In this document: one piece after another, positions 28,134-36,426 of the stretch
Layout of the letters: every line of letters starts with the position of its first letter
How positions within the stretch are numbered: position 1 is the stretch's first letter
Source: Candidatus Tisiphia endosymbiont of Beris chalybata
Lineage (GTDB): Bacteria > Pseudomonadota > Alphaproteobacteria > Rickettsiales > Rickettsiaceae
Assembly (NCBI RefSeq): GCF_964026555.1
Contig: NZ_OZ032159.1
Span: 1,537,457-1,601,456, forward strand
Length of the DNA: 64,000 nt
Direction: 5' to 3'
Notes under the pieces: generated by a model
Databases searched by the model: none
What the model was told of the DNA's origin: nothing
Seen by the model: only the letters and a program-made list of their open reading frames with translations
Made by a program: the position numbers and the translations under genes

Positions 28134-29011
28134 TACCATTTCCCCATTATAAGCAGAGATATTAGATTGATAGAATGAGTAATTTATGATATAAAGCTAG
28201 GTAATAATGAAATAATAGGAAGTAACAAGGAAATGCCTAAAGTATCAAAAATGATAAATGACGAATTAGTATTAAAAGCAAGGGAAGCTTTGAATAACGG
28301 AGGGAAGAATGGTGTTGTAGTAACAAGATTAAAAGCCATACTAGCATCGAGTAAGCATGGTATTAAGAAAGTAGCGGAAGTTTATGATATCAACAGATCT
28401 TCGCTACATAGATGGGTTGCTCTATTTCGAGATCAAGGCATTGATGGTCTCAAGAACATAGCAAAGCCTTCTAGATCAAAATTAAATACTGCTCAAAAAG
28501 ATGAGATTAAAACTTTGATAAAGAGAGACAGTAGTATTACGATTAAGAAATTAAAGATAGTGATAAAAGAAAAATTTGATATAGATATAGAAAAATCTAG
28601 TATACATAGAATGCTAGGGGCACTTGGGTTTAGGCATATTACTGGTAGAAAGAGGCATTACAAAGCTGACACATCTTCTCAAGAAGAATTCAAAAAAAAA
28701 TCTACAACAAGTACACCAAGATAATCCTATGGTACCTATTTATTTTTTTGATGAGACTAGGTTTGGGACCAATACAAAACATGGTTTAGGATGGTTTGAA
28801 AAAGGCAGTAGGACTCCAGTTCCTACAAAGCTGGGATTTAAATCATTTTATCTTTATTCTGCTACAAATCATAGAGATGGAGACTCTTTTAGTTTAATTA
28901 TTCCGAATGTTGATAAGGCCTGTATGCAAGTTTTTCTTAATGAATTTGCGAAACATATAACTACAAAAGTTATACTAGTGATGGATGGAGCTGGATGGCA
29001 TAAAGGTCTTA
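28134..29011 (+). mobile_element. IS630-family element, 3' end lost
   Basis: Starts at TACCATTTCCCC and matches the full copy at 29012 up to AAAGGTCTTA, then is interrupted by that copy at a TA. The remaining 3' part is not found to the right, so it was deleted. Confidence 0.85.
28233..29010 (+). pseudogene. IS630 transposase, truncated copy
   Basis: Holds the complete first frame (28233-28724: helix-turn-helix domain with VAEVYDINRSSLHRWVALFR) and the start of the second frame (YFFDETRFGTNTKHGLGW, MDGAGWHKGL). It ends at the insertion point of the next copy, before the catalytic Glu. Confidence 0.88.
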
Positions 29012-29110
29012 TACCATTTCCCCATTATAAGCAGAGATATTAGATTGATAGAATGAGTAATTTATGATATAAAGCTAGGTAATAATGAAATAATAGGAAG
29101 TAACAAGGAA

Positions 29111-29602
29111 ATGCCTAAAGTATCAAAAATGATAAATGACGAATTAGTATTAAAAGCAAGGGAAGCTTTGAATAACGGAGGGAAGAATGGTGTTGTAGTA
29201 ACAAGATTAAAAGCCATACTAGCATCGAGTAAGCATGGTATTAAGAAAGTAGCGGAAGTTTATGATATCAACAGATCTTCGCTACATAGATGGGTTGCTC
29301 TATTTCGAGATCAAGGCATTGATGGTCTCAAGAACATAGCAAAGCCTTCTAGATCAAAATTAAATACTGCTCAAAAAGATGAGATTAAAACTTTGATAAA
29401 GAGAGACAGTAGTATTACGATTAAGAAATTAAAGATAGTGATAAAAGAAAAATTTGATATAGATATAGAAAAATCTAGTATACATAGAATGCTAGGGGCA
29501 CTTGGGTTTAGGCATATTACTGGTAGAAAGAGGCATTACAAAGCTGACACATCTTCTCAAGAAGAATTCAAAAAAAAATCTACAACAAGTACACCAAGAT
29601 AA
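29111..29602 (+). CDS. IS630 transposase, N-terminal frame (OrfA)
   Basis: 163 residues with two helix-turn-helix parts: LKAILASSKHGIKKVAEVYDINRSSLHRW and KTLIKRDSSITIKKLKIVIKE with IHRMLGALGFRHITGRKRHY. The frame ends shortly after a run of nine A. The second frame begins 100 bases before the stop. A +1 shift or transcript slippage on the A-run would fuse them. All three copies keep the run. Confidence 0.88.
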   Translation: MPKVSKMINDELVLKAREALNNGGKNGVVVTRLKAILASSKHGIKKVAEVYDINRSSLHRWVALFRDQGIDGLKNIAKPSRSKLNTAQKDEIKTLIKRDSSITIKKLKIVIKEKFDIDIEKSSIHRMLGALGFRHITGRKRHYKADTSSQEEFKKKSTTSTPR

Positions 29603-30104
29603 TCCTATGGTACCTATTTATTTTTTTGATGAGACTAGGTTTGGGACCAATACAAAACATGGTTTAGGATGGTTTGAAAAAGGCAGTAGGACTCCAGTTC
29701 CTACAAAGCTGGGATTTAAATCATTTTATCTTTATTCTGCTACAAATCATAGAGATGGAGACTCTTTTAGTTTAATTATTCCGAATGTTGATAAGGCCTG
29801 TATGCAAGTTTTTCTTAATGAATTTGCGAAACATATAACTACAAAAGTTATACTAGTGATGGATGGAGCTGGATGGCATAAAGGTCTTACAATACCAGCT
29901 AATATTGAGATTATGTACTTACCACCATATAGTCCAGAGTTAAATCCTGTAGAGAGGTTGTGGCAACATTTAAAAGATTCGGTATTAAAAAATAAAGTTT
30001 ACGATTGTTTAACTAAACTTGAAGATGCTGTAATTGAATTTATTCAATCTATTTCAATAGAAACTATAAAATCTATATGTAATTGTTCATATATCTATTT
30101 ATAA
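29502..30104 (+). CDS. IS630 transposase, catalytic frame (OrfB)
   Basis: DDE-superfamily domain: IYFFDETRFG (first Asp), LVMDGAGWHKG (second Asp), LPPYSPELNPVERLWQHLK (Glu), the standard DDE_3 signature. The listed 200-residue start lies in the overlap; the natural product is probably a fusion with the upstream frame made by slippage at the A9 run around 29569-29580. Confidence 0.88.
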   Translation: MGLGILLVERGITKLTHLLKKNSKKNLQQVHQDNPMVPIYFFDETRFGTNTKHGLGWFEKGSRTPVPTKLGFKSFYLYSATNHRDGDSFSLIIPNVDKACMQVFLNEFAKHITTKVILVMDGAGWHKGLTIPANIEIMYLPPYSPELNPVERLWQHLKDSVLKNKVYDCLTKLEDAVIEFIQSISIETIKSICNCSYIYL

Positions 30105-30280
30105 TAGGGAAATGGTATTAGTACGTAAGGAGCGGAGGTCATGAAGTAATGCGAGGTGATGATTAGTTTTCAGGAATTGGTATCAGGAGGAGTTATAGCA
30201 TGAGAAAGGGGGCGCACTAATAGTTTAAGGTCAAAATATCTATGAGCTTTTTTAGAGCTCTTAAGAATAATCTAAGCCTG

Positions 30281-30316
30281 AGAGCCAGTAATTAATTAAA
30301 TAATTACTGGCGTTTG
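30281..30316. terminator. hairpin beyond the WH2 protein gene
   Basis: GCCAGTAATTA (30283-30293) pairs with TAATTACTGGC (30303-30313). It lies about 40 bp past the rebuilt stop of the RickA-like gene on the reverse strand. The rest of 30121-30354 shows no gene. Confidence 0.5.
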
Positions 30317-30542
30317 GTAACATTCTACTTACCATTTAATGTTCTAGTAGGCTCCTAACCGTCCCTCCTACTTCCACGATTTTGGGCTCGATTTACTATG
30401 GGTTTGACCGGAGGGGTCGGGGACGCAGTAAAAGAGTGGTTAGGCTCCTCAGCAGTCTCCTTCGGGTCTATACCTTCCCGGCGTTTTGAACTGCGCCCCT
30501 ATGTTTAGACCAAAAAAGCTTTAAATAGAGAGACTATTATTT

Positions 30543-31439
30543 TCATAAACTATCTACAAAAATATTATTTTTATAATTTTGTAGCTGTTGTGGTAATAGT
30601 GGAATTGTGGGTAAGTCGCAAGACTTATCCATAAATCCACTATATATCTCAAACGGCGTTTTGTACTCCAAAGCCTGATGGGGCCTTTGATTGTTATACC
30701 AATTCAACCATTTCGGGATATTATTTTTCAACTCTAAAACTGAAGTACACCGGTATAAATACGACCCCTCATACTTAAACGATCGCCATAAACGCTCAAT
30801 ATGGGCATTATCGTTACACCTGCCTTTGCCCGTCATGCTGATGCTTATGACGCATCTCCTCAATTCATTAATCCAATCCTCGCTGGTAAACTGGCTACCT
30901 TGATCACTATTAATTATCGACGGCTTCCCATATTTAGCTATAGCATCTTCTAACGCTAGCAAACAGCTCTCTGTATTTAAACTATTTGATAAACGATATC
31001 CTACTACTAATCTAGTATAAACATCGATTAATGCAACCAAATACATAAAACCACTTTGTACCCTTAAATAAGTGATATCCACCTGCCATACCTGATTTGG
31101 CTTTATAACCTCTAACCCTGATAGCAAATATGGATAAATAGCTTCTTTTAGGTTTCTTTTACTTGTATTAATCGAAGGGTAAATTGCTTGCAAATTCATT
31201 AGTTTCATCAACCTCCTGACTTTTTTGCTGTTAACAATTACCACTTCTCTCCTAAGTATCGCCGTTATTCGCCGGTAACCATATATCGGATAATTACTAT
31301 AGATCTCAACTATTCTATTACTTAAATAATTATCTTGATCCTTCTCCGAATCCTTGTAATATAGGCTGGAGCGGTTCAGATTCAATAGCTGACTTTGCCG
31401 ACGAACACTTAAATCTTTATAATCCTTATCTACCATCAC
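30543..31439 (-). CDS. IS3 transposase OrfB
   Basis: 298-residue rve-type integrase. The HTH_21-like IVEIYSNYPIYGYRRITAIL precedes VWQVDITYLRVQSG (first Asp), INSDQGSQFTS (second Asp) and DNAHIERLWRSFKYE (Glu), then YNNQRPHQAL. Starts just after OrfA with an AGAGGAAAG ribosome site, so no frameshift seems to be needed, which is unusual for IS3 elements. Confidence 0.93.
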   Translation of the reverse strand: MMVDKDYKDLSVRRQSQLLNLNRSSLYYKDSEKDQDNYLSNRIVEIYSNYPIYGYRRITAILRREVVIVNSKKVRRLMKLMNLQAIYPSINTSKRNLKEAIYPYLLSGLEVIKPNQVWQVDITYLRVQSGFMYLVALIDVYTRLVVGYRLSNSLNTESCLLALEDAIAKYGKPSIINSDQGSQFTSEDWINELRRCVISISMTGKGRCNDNAHIERLWRSFKYEGSYLYRCTSVLELKNNIPKWLNWYNNQRPHQALEYKTPFEIYSGFMDKSCDLPTIPLLPQQLQNYKNNIFVDSL

Positions 31440-31447
31440 TTTCCTCT

Positions 31448-31741
31448 TTATAGTTTCAACTTGGCAGATACGAGCTGCAAAAAATCGTTTTCTACCTTCA
31501 ATTTGCCAATAGTTGCATGCAGTTTCTCTATTTCGCTTGTAGAACTAGAGGAATTACCGTTTTCATAGCTAAACTTAAAAATATCAGCACCATTTTCCAA
31601 AAATTGTTTCTTCCACCTTGTCATTACCGACCTTGGAACTTGATATTTTGAGATTATTTCAGCAATACTCAAATCTCCTCGGATCATCTCTAGCGATACT
31701 TTAAACTTAAATTCTTTACTGTAACTTTTTGGCTTACTCAT
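31448..31741 (-). CDS. IS3 transposase OrfA
   Basis: 97-residue helix-turn-helix protein: SKEFKFKVSLEMIRGDLSIAEIISKYQVPRSVMTRWKKQFLENG, followed by a leucine-rich helix (IEKLHATIGKLKVENDFLQL) for dimerisation. Its stop is 8 bp before OrfB. Confidence 0.92.
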   Translation of the reverse strand: MSKPKSYSKEFKFKVSLEMIRGDLSIAEIISKYQVPRSVMTRWKKQFLENGADIFKFSYENGNSSSSTSEIEKLHATIGKLKVENDFLQLVSAKLKL

Positions 31742-33825
31742 TTTCGACTGCTCCTATTTTATATTTATTTTAACATAAAATAGTCTCTCTATCACTGCTC
31801 TAGTTTTCGGGGCGCATTACGTTTTCCAATTTCCCTTGCCAGGATGGCTGCTATGGAGTCAGGGGGCGTAGGACTTTTCAGTGGAGCTTTTGCTACATCA
31901 CCATTGCCTCCTTGAACCTGTTTCAATTGCCCCCTTGTTCGTATCTCTTGCAATAAATTGCTACGGTCAGACCCAGGTGAGGAGGGCGGCGTGTATGCAG
32001 GAGCTCTCGGCGGTGGGGGAGGAGGTGTCGTCCGAGCGGGAGGGGGAGGAGGCCTAGAGATGGTTGTCCCTGAATTCATACTTTTTGCATCTGATGAAGC
32101 ATCATATTGATAAGGCGCCGTAATAGTATCTCTATAAGAGGGCGGAGGTGAGGGAGGCGCCGGCGGCGCAGGGGGAGGAGGTGTCGTCCGAGCGGGAGGG
32201 GGAGGAGGAGGGATTGCCGGACGTCCTGACTGCGTTGTACTCGTTGCAAAAATGGAGTTGGTTACCAGTAGCTTGATTCTTTGCTAGAGCTATATCCCCG
32301 GGATACTGAGCTTGATTGGTCGTTACACTATCATTGTTCCTAGCGTCTCGAGTATTTTCCACAATTATATGTTGCGCTTCAATCTTTTTTGCGTTGTTCC
32401 TGTATTCAGTGGTTAGGCTTACATCTGGAGCAGAGGGTATCTGTTTTGCACGCCCGGCTTGTTGTGATAGTGCCATATCGGCAGCTACTTCAGAAACATT
32501 TGTAGGCTTTATCCCAAATCTTATTTGATATGCCTTTTCTAAGGCTGCTATCTCATTTCTTAATTTATGGAATTTATCACCCGCAAGACTAAGCGCGTTC
32601 TCTTTATTATATAGCTTCTTTAAGTCTGCCGTGATTGTTTCAGTCATGCTCGTAAACTTTTCGTTATTGTCCCTCATAACTGCGAGATATTTTTTTTTAA
32701 CATCCAGCGACACTTTAGTGAGCTCTTTTGTATAAGGAGTTAGCGCTTTTTGCACTTTACTTTTAGTCAGGCGATCTATTAAATTCGTTACCCCTTTACT
32801 GATTTTATCCCAAAAACCTTTAGCTGGCAATTTATTGATCTCTTTTTTTGTTTGCTGGTATAATATTGCTAAATCCTGGATTCTATCATGTTGTTCTATT
32901 AAATTTTCAGTGTTAATAAGTTCTGTGTCTAAATAGTTTTTTTGGTTGTTTAAAGCTTGCCTTTGCTCCGGCAATGCATGCCCTGTATTTTTTATAGGAT
33001 TATGATCTACTAGGTGAGTCGATTCAAAAGTAAATGGCTTGAATAAATCTAACCTTTGTTTTAGTTCAGTGGCTCCTTCTGGGTTGTCTTTCTTAAGTTT
33101 ATTAATTCCTTTATCTATTTCTTGTGTTATGATCTCCTGTAACCCTTGTTCTCTAATATATAAATTCAGTAATTTGCCTTGAACCTGTATCATTTTTTCG
33201 TTATTTTGATTTTGTTTTACTGCGTGTTCAAGAATTTCCCCGCTTCTATCTGCAGATAACCATTTTATTATTGGCACCGCTCGAATTACTTTTCTAGCGT
33301 TTTCATATATACGAGAATGCTTGGGTAACGTTAAATCTAGTATGTCTTTTTCTTCCTCTAGCTTGTCGGTAAGCTCTAGCCAGTGCCTGTTACTCGCAAG
33401 CATTTCTGCCATAAGAAACCGCATATCTTCAATTTCTGGCTGTAGCGCTAGTACTTTCTCTGCTTCTTGCTCTTCTTTACTGAGTATTTTTTGTTCTCTT
33501 GTTTTTTCTGTATCCATAAAAACTCCTATAATTCAACTATCCTTATTTCCTTACAAATCTATTTATATTATATATAATAATTAAGGTAAATTTACTCTAG
33601 TGTAACATATTGATTTAATTATTTGTAATAATTTTTTAATGTTAAAGTAATTTTATGCTGTTAAAGGCTTCTAGTGCCGGGGGAAGGGTAGAAGGGCTGA
33701 GACTTGTAGATAAATTAAACTAATCAGGACTGTGATAAAAAAATCTCTAATATTTCTTAACTAATCTCTTTACCTACTAATTCTGGACTTAAAAATCCCT
33801 TCCCAATACTGCAAGTTTTATGCAG

Positions 33826-33971
33826 TAGACCTCTTGCATAACCTAAAGATAATTGAAGAATTTTTAGGAGAAACGAAGTCGAGTACCGCAGCGTACATAG
33901 ACGTACGTGAGGAACAGAGAGGAGTTTCGACGACAAAATTACCAATTAGATTAGGTTATGCAAGAGGTCTA
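33826..33971. repeat. palindromic repeat, family 2b, 146 bp
   Basis: Perfect terminal arms TAGACCTCTTGCATAACCTA and their inverse with AGGTTATGCAAGAGGTCTA. By eye it is an exact reverse complement of the element at 36152-36297. The inside carries GCAGCGTACATAGACGTACG. A family 1 half-arm follows at 33972-33996. Confidence 0.88.
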
Positions 33972-34033
33972 ATTTTTGAAAGACGAGTAGTATATCCCAG
34001 CGCTACATCACTGCGAATAGGTCTCAACATAAG

Positions 34034-34253
34034 CGTCATTGCCAGGAGGCGATCAGCCGTATAGCTTAGGCTATTATGATACATACATGATAGTATGTGG
34101 GAAGCATAGTTAGTTATACATACTTGAAGATAAATACCCTGTACGCACCTTAATGGACTATACTATACGTGCGCAATCCAGGAAAATTTCTTGCAATCAA
34201 ACTAATATTTTTTGGATTGCCGCGCTCGCTAACGCAAAGCCCCGCAATGACGA
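34034..34253. repeat. palindromic repeat, family 3 (CGTCATTGC ends), hosting family 4
   Basis: Starts CGTCATTGCC and ends CCCCGCAATGACGAG, the inverted ends seen also inside traA at 53279. The middle at 34060-34171 is the family 4 unit of 15868. Confidence 0.78.
34060..34171. repeat. palindromic repeat, family 4, nested
   Basis: Begins CGTATAGCTTAGG and ends ACTATACTATACG. It shares GATACATACATGATAGTATG and GTACGCACCTTAATGGAC with 15868-15980. Confidence 0.75.
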
Positions 34254-34349
34254 GGGTGACCTTTAATTAAATTGTTGAATATTTAAGACAGCAAAAATAT
34301 AGAAATTATTATCTGATATATAGAAGGGTACTACTTGAATTTTGATATG

Positions 34350-34589
34350 TTAATTGCGAAAAGAATGAGCATGTAATTTTTCTTGCTCGAATAGCCTATC
34401 GGAAAGTCTATGGAAGTCATTAGCCGATACTGCCCCACAAGTTAGGCGGTAAATTTTAACGATCACATCATGCTTTGGTATAACGTCTGCATGAATATAT
34501 TTATGGACTAAGCTGCTATTTTTACCGATCTTTTTAGCAAATACATGAATTTGCATTTTTTGCAATTCCAGCCACTTTTCTAATCTCAT
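34350..34589 (-). CDS. small helix-turn-helix DNA-binding protein
   Basis: 79 residues with an XRE/Cro-like fold: LEKWLELQKMQIHVFAKKIGKNSSLVHKYIHADVIPKHDVIVKIYRLTCGAVSANDFH. The pattern (short N-terminus, FAKKIGKNSSLVHKYI recognition helix, choice of G-A-V-S) recalls YdaS-type antitoxin or phage Cro repressors. It is isolated between repeats and an IS relic, with no toxin gene beside it, so its target is unknown. Confidence 0.7.
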   Translation of the reverse strand: MRLEKWLELQKMQIHVFAKKIGKNSSLVHKYIHADVIPKHDVIVKIYRLTCGAVSANDFHRLSDRLFEQEKLHAHSFRN

Positions 34590-34599
34590 CTACGACAAT

Positions 34600-35039
34600 C
34601 TTTGAAGTTGTATTAGGTTGTGTTGAAAAGAAATTTAACGTAACCATAATATAAGTTCCAACAAAATTTAAGAAGTCTAAGAAAACGATTGGAGCCTTAT
34701 CAAATCTAGAGAATATTCGTCTAAAATGTTTGATTTTACCAAAGAAACATTCAATTAGATGTCGTTCTTTATAGATATGTTGATCATACTCACGCTGTAC
34801 TTTGCGATTAGATTTAGGTGGAATAACAACCTGACACCCTACTTACTTGCTAAGCTTTTTACAAAAGCATCACTATCATACCCCTTATCTGCTATAACAG
34901 CTGTATCTTGTACATCTTTAGTAAGATTTTCAGCCTGGGTAATATCGTTTCTCTGACCAGCGGTTAGTATAAACTGCAATGGATTACCAAGAGCATCTAC
35001 CTTAACATGGATTTTTGAGTATGGCAAGTAGAATCCCAA
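34600..35039 (-). pseudogene. IS5-family transposase remnant
   Basis: Starts in YSKIHVKVDALGNPLQF, then AGQRNDITQAENL and VIADKGYDSDAFV, and after a stop and frameshift near 34850 continues VIPPKSNRKVQREYD, then YKERHLIECFFGKIKHFRRIFSRFDK. The catalytic Asp and Glu are present but in different frames and the N-terminus is missing. Confidence 0.82.
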
Positions 35040-35056
35040 AAAGCTGATAGGGAATA

Positions 35057-35133
35057 TGGCGGGAGTGACGGGACTCGAACCCGCGACCTTCTGCGTGACA
35101 GGCAGACGCTCTAACCAGCTGAGCTACACCCCC
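35057..35133 (-). tRNA. tRNA-Asp (anticodon GTC)
   Basis: Acceptor GGGGGTG pairs with CACTCCC (one G-T). The anticodon arm is TCTGC-CTGTCAC-GCAGA with GTC, the T arm GCGGG-TTCGAGT-CCCGT, and CCA is encoded. IS remnants lie on both sides, so the locus marks an ancestral chromosomal anchor inside the IS-rich stretch. Confidence 0.95.
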
Positions 35134-35359
35134 AAAAATTGTTAAGCTAATTAAACCTTAAAAAGAAACAATGCCTACAACAAGGGACGGAATATAGGAG
35201 GAAATATATATAAAGTTAATTCCCGTGTCAAGGTTCATAAGTGTCTATTGGAAGAAAATAATTTATGAATATAATGGGCTGAAGAAACTAGACAGGAAAA
35301 AAGGTAAATTTGTTTCCTAATTAAGATAAAATAAAATGGAATTAAAATGAAGAAAGAAA

Positions 35360-35458
35360 ATGACCAAAAATAAGGGCAAAGTTTTCAGTAGTGAAGAGAA
35401 AACAAAAATAGTATTAGAATTATTACGAGATGAAAGTCCATATAAATGGTTCTTTTAA
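35360..35458 (+). pseudogene. IS3-family OrfA N-terminal fragment
   Basis: 32 codons reading MTKNKGKVFSSEEKTKIV then LELLRDESP before a stop. It resembles the start of IS3-type helix-turn-helix OrfA proteins but differs from the 1,335-bp IS3 in this window. Confidence 0.5.
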
Positions 35459-35505
35459 AGGGTCATAATTTTTTTCAATTTCTTGTATAAGTTGCAGTAG
35501 GTCTC

Positions 35506-35703
35506 TTATATACAGCTAATACCTTTACTTGGACAGTCATCTATGGCAGTATATTGATATAAATTATTAGCAATTTTACATACAGCCATTTGTACTCTTA
35601 CGCCTGGCACCTTAGCACTATAACGTTTCACTTGCTTACGGTAATAGCGTTTTAAGTTTAACAACCCAACATTATGTTTTTTTAATACATTATGGGAGTG
35701 TTG
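35506..35703 (-). pseudogene. IS481-family transposase fragment
   Basis: About 65 codons with NVLKKHNVGLLNLKRYYRKQ, then YSAKVPGVRVQMAVCKIANNLYQYTAIDDC. This resembles the start of the catalytic core of IS481-type transposases; the first Asp position reads A in QMAVC. Both ends are missing. Confidence 0.65.
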
Positions 35704-35824
35704 CGAGAGTATTAGAACGCGAGTTTAGGATAAGGAGAGTTTAGAGAAGTAATAAGAAAGGGTTTTGCAAATCAAAGATGTTGAGTTATAAGAAATTTTT
35801 TAAAGAAAATCAAGATAACTCAAC

Positions 35825-35980
35825 ATGAAGAAATGTATCACAACAGTATATTATTTAATAGATAATTTTTGTAAAATTTATCAAGAATGGGAAGGTAAGA
35901 AGTTGATTGCTTCTGATAGGAAGCGCCAAAGACAAGGAAGTTTAGACCTTTGTGAATTATTAACTATAGAGTTTGTTGTA
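35825..35980 (+). pseudogene. IS982-family transposase, N-terminal fragment
   Basis: MKKCITTVYYLIDNFCKIYQEW matches the start of the element B transposase (MKKDITELYSFIDDFCKIYLEY). The frame is lost after about 50 residues. Later parts of probably the same gene are at 36298-37953. Confidence 0.75.
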
Positions 35981-36030
35981 AAACCAAAGATATGATAAAT
36001 TAACAGATAATAAGCGATGAATATTAAATT

Positions 36031-36150
36031 ATGGCAAGAGCAAAATATCCTACAGATCTAAAAGAAAGAGCATGGAGTTTAATACAAGAATTATTTATCC
36101 CATCATGCAAAGAAGGAGGTAGACCCCCTAAATATAGTAAGAAAGACATA
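36031..36150 (+). pseudogene. IS5-type transposase, N-terminal fragment
   Basis: 40 codons: MARAKYPTDLKERAWSLIQE then LFIPSCKEGGRPPKYSKKDI. It is the short N-terminal domain of IS5-group transposases, cut off by the palindromic repeat at 36152. Confidence 0.6.
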
Positions 36151-36151
36151 A

Positions 36152-36297
36152 TAGACCTCTTGCATAACCTAATCTAATTGGTAATTTTGTCGTCGAAACT
36201 CCTCTCTGTTCCTCACGTACGTCTATGTACGCTGCGGTACTCGACTTCGTTTCTCCTAAAAATTCTTCAATTATCTTTAGGTTATGCAAGAGGTCTA
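36152..36297. repeat. palindromic repeat, family 2b, inverse twin of 33826
   Basis: A 146-bp element that appears identical to the reverse complement of 33826-33971. It lies between two transposase relics. Confidence 0.88.
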
Positions 36298-36426
36298 TTT
36301 AATTATTAACAATAAAGGAGAGATAATGGCAGTTAAAATTACTAAAGGAAATAGAAGTGATATCTCTACTGTTTTGTCTATAACTCAAGGGTTAGAAGGT
36401 AAATTATTTGGTGATAAGGCTTATAT

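Larger units (their letters stand above)
29012..30118 (+). mobile_element. IS630-family element, complete (1,107 bp)
   Basis: Ends TACCATTTCCCC and GGGAAATGGTAT are inverted repeats, with TA at 29010-29011 and 30119-30120 as in Tc1/IS630 targets. The same length is found for the inverted copy at 48254-49360. Sequence after 30120 does not resume the first copy. Confidence 0.88.
30487..31821 (-). mobile_element. IS3-family element, complete (1,335 bp)
   Basis: Inverted ends around TGCGCCCC; the element spans TGAACTGCGCCCC to GGGGCGCATTACG on the plus strand. A 3-bp TTT duplication lies at 30484-30486 and 31822-31824. The same length is obtained for the plus-strand copy at 48167-50610 after removing its IS630 insert. 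Confidence 0.9.
30355..33517 (-). pseudogene. RickA-like WH2/polyproline actin-nucleator protein, broken
   Basis: On the reverse strand from ATG 33517 (AGGAG five bases upstream). The first about 420 residues are helical and coiled-coil-like. At the A5 run at 32248-32252 one extra base shifts the frame; removing it joins the upstream part to a polyproline region with two IPPPPPARTTPPPP-like blocks. Next comes a WH2 motif, SNLLQEIRTRGQLKQVQ, then DSIAAILAREIGK. There an IS3 copy (30487-31821) sits with a TTT duplication; removing it continues RREGIDPKETAEEPN to a stop at 30355. Total about 605 residues. WH2 plus a WAVE-like connector helix suggests actin binding. There is no acidic Trp tail. 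Homology to RickA is inferred from architecture only. Confidence 0.7.

Noticed and set aside
30360..30480. GC-rich block considered as a structured RNA
   Set aside because: The reverse strand codes in frame for the C-terminus of the rebuilt RickA-like protein, which explains its composition.
31792..32079. Separate 95-residue proline-rich gene
   Set aside because: It is the in-frame continuation of the 33517 gene after a one-base shift. Its last seven residues come from the IS3 end.
33757..34064. Small reading frames over the 33.8-34.0 kb palindrome on both strands
   Set aside because: They translate repeat DNA; the palindrome itself explains the open frames.
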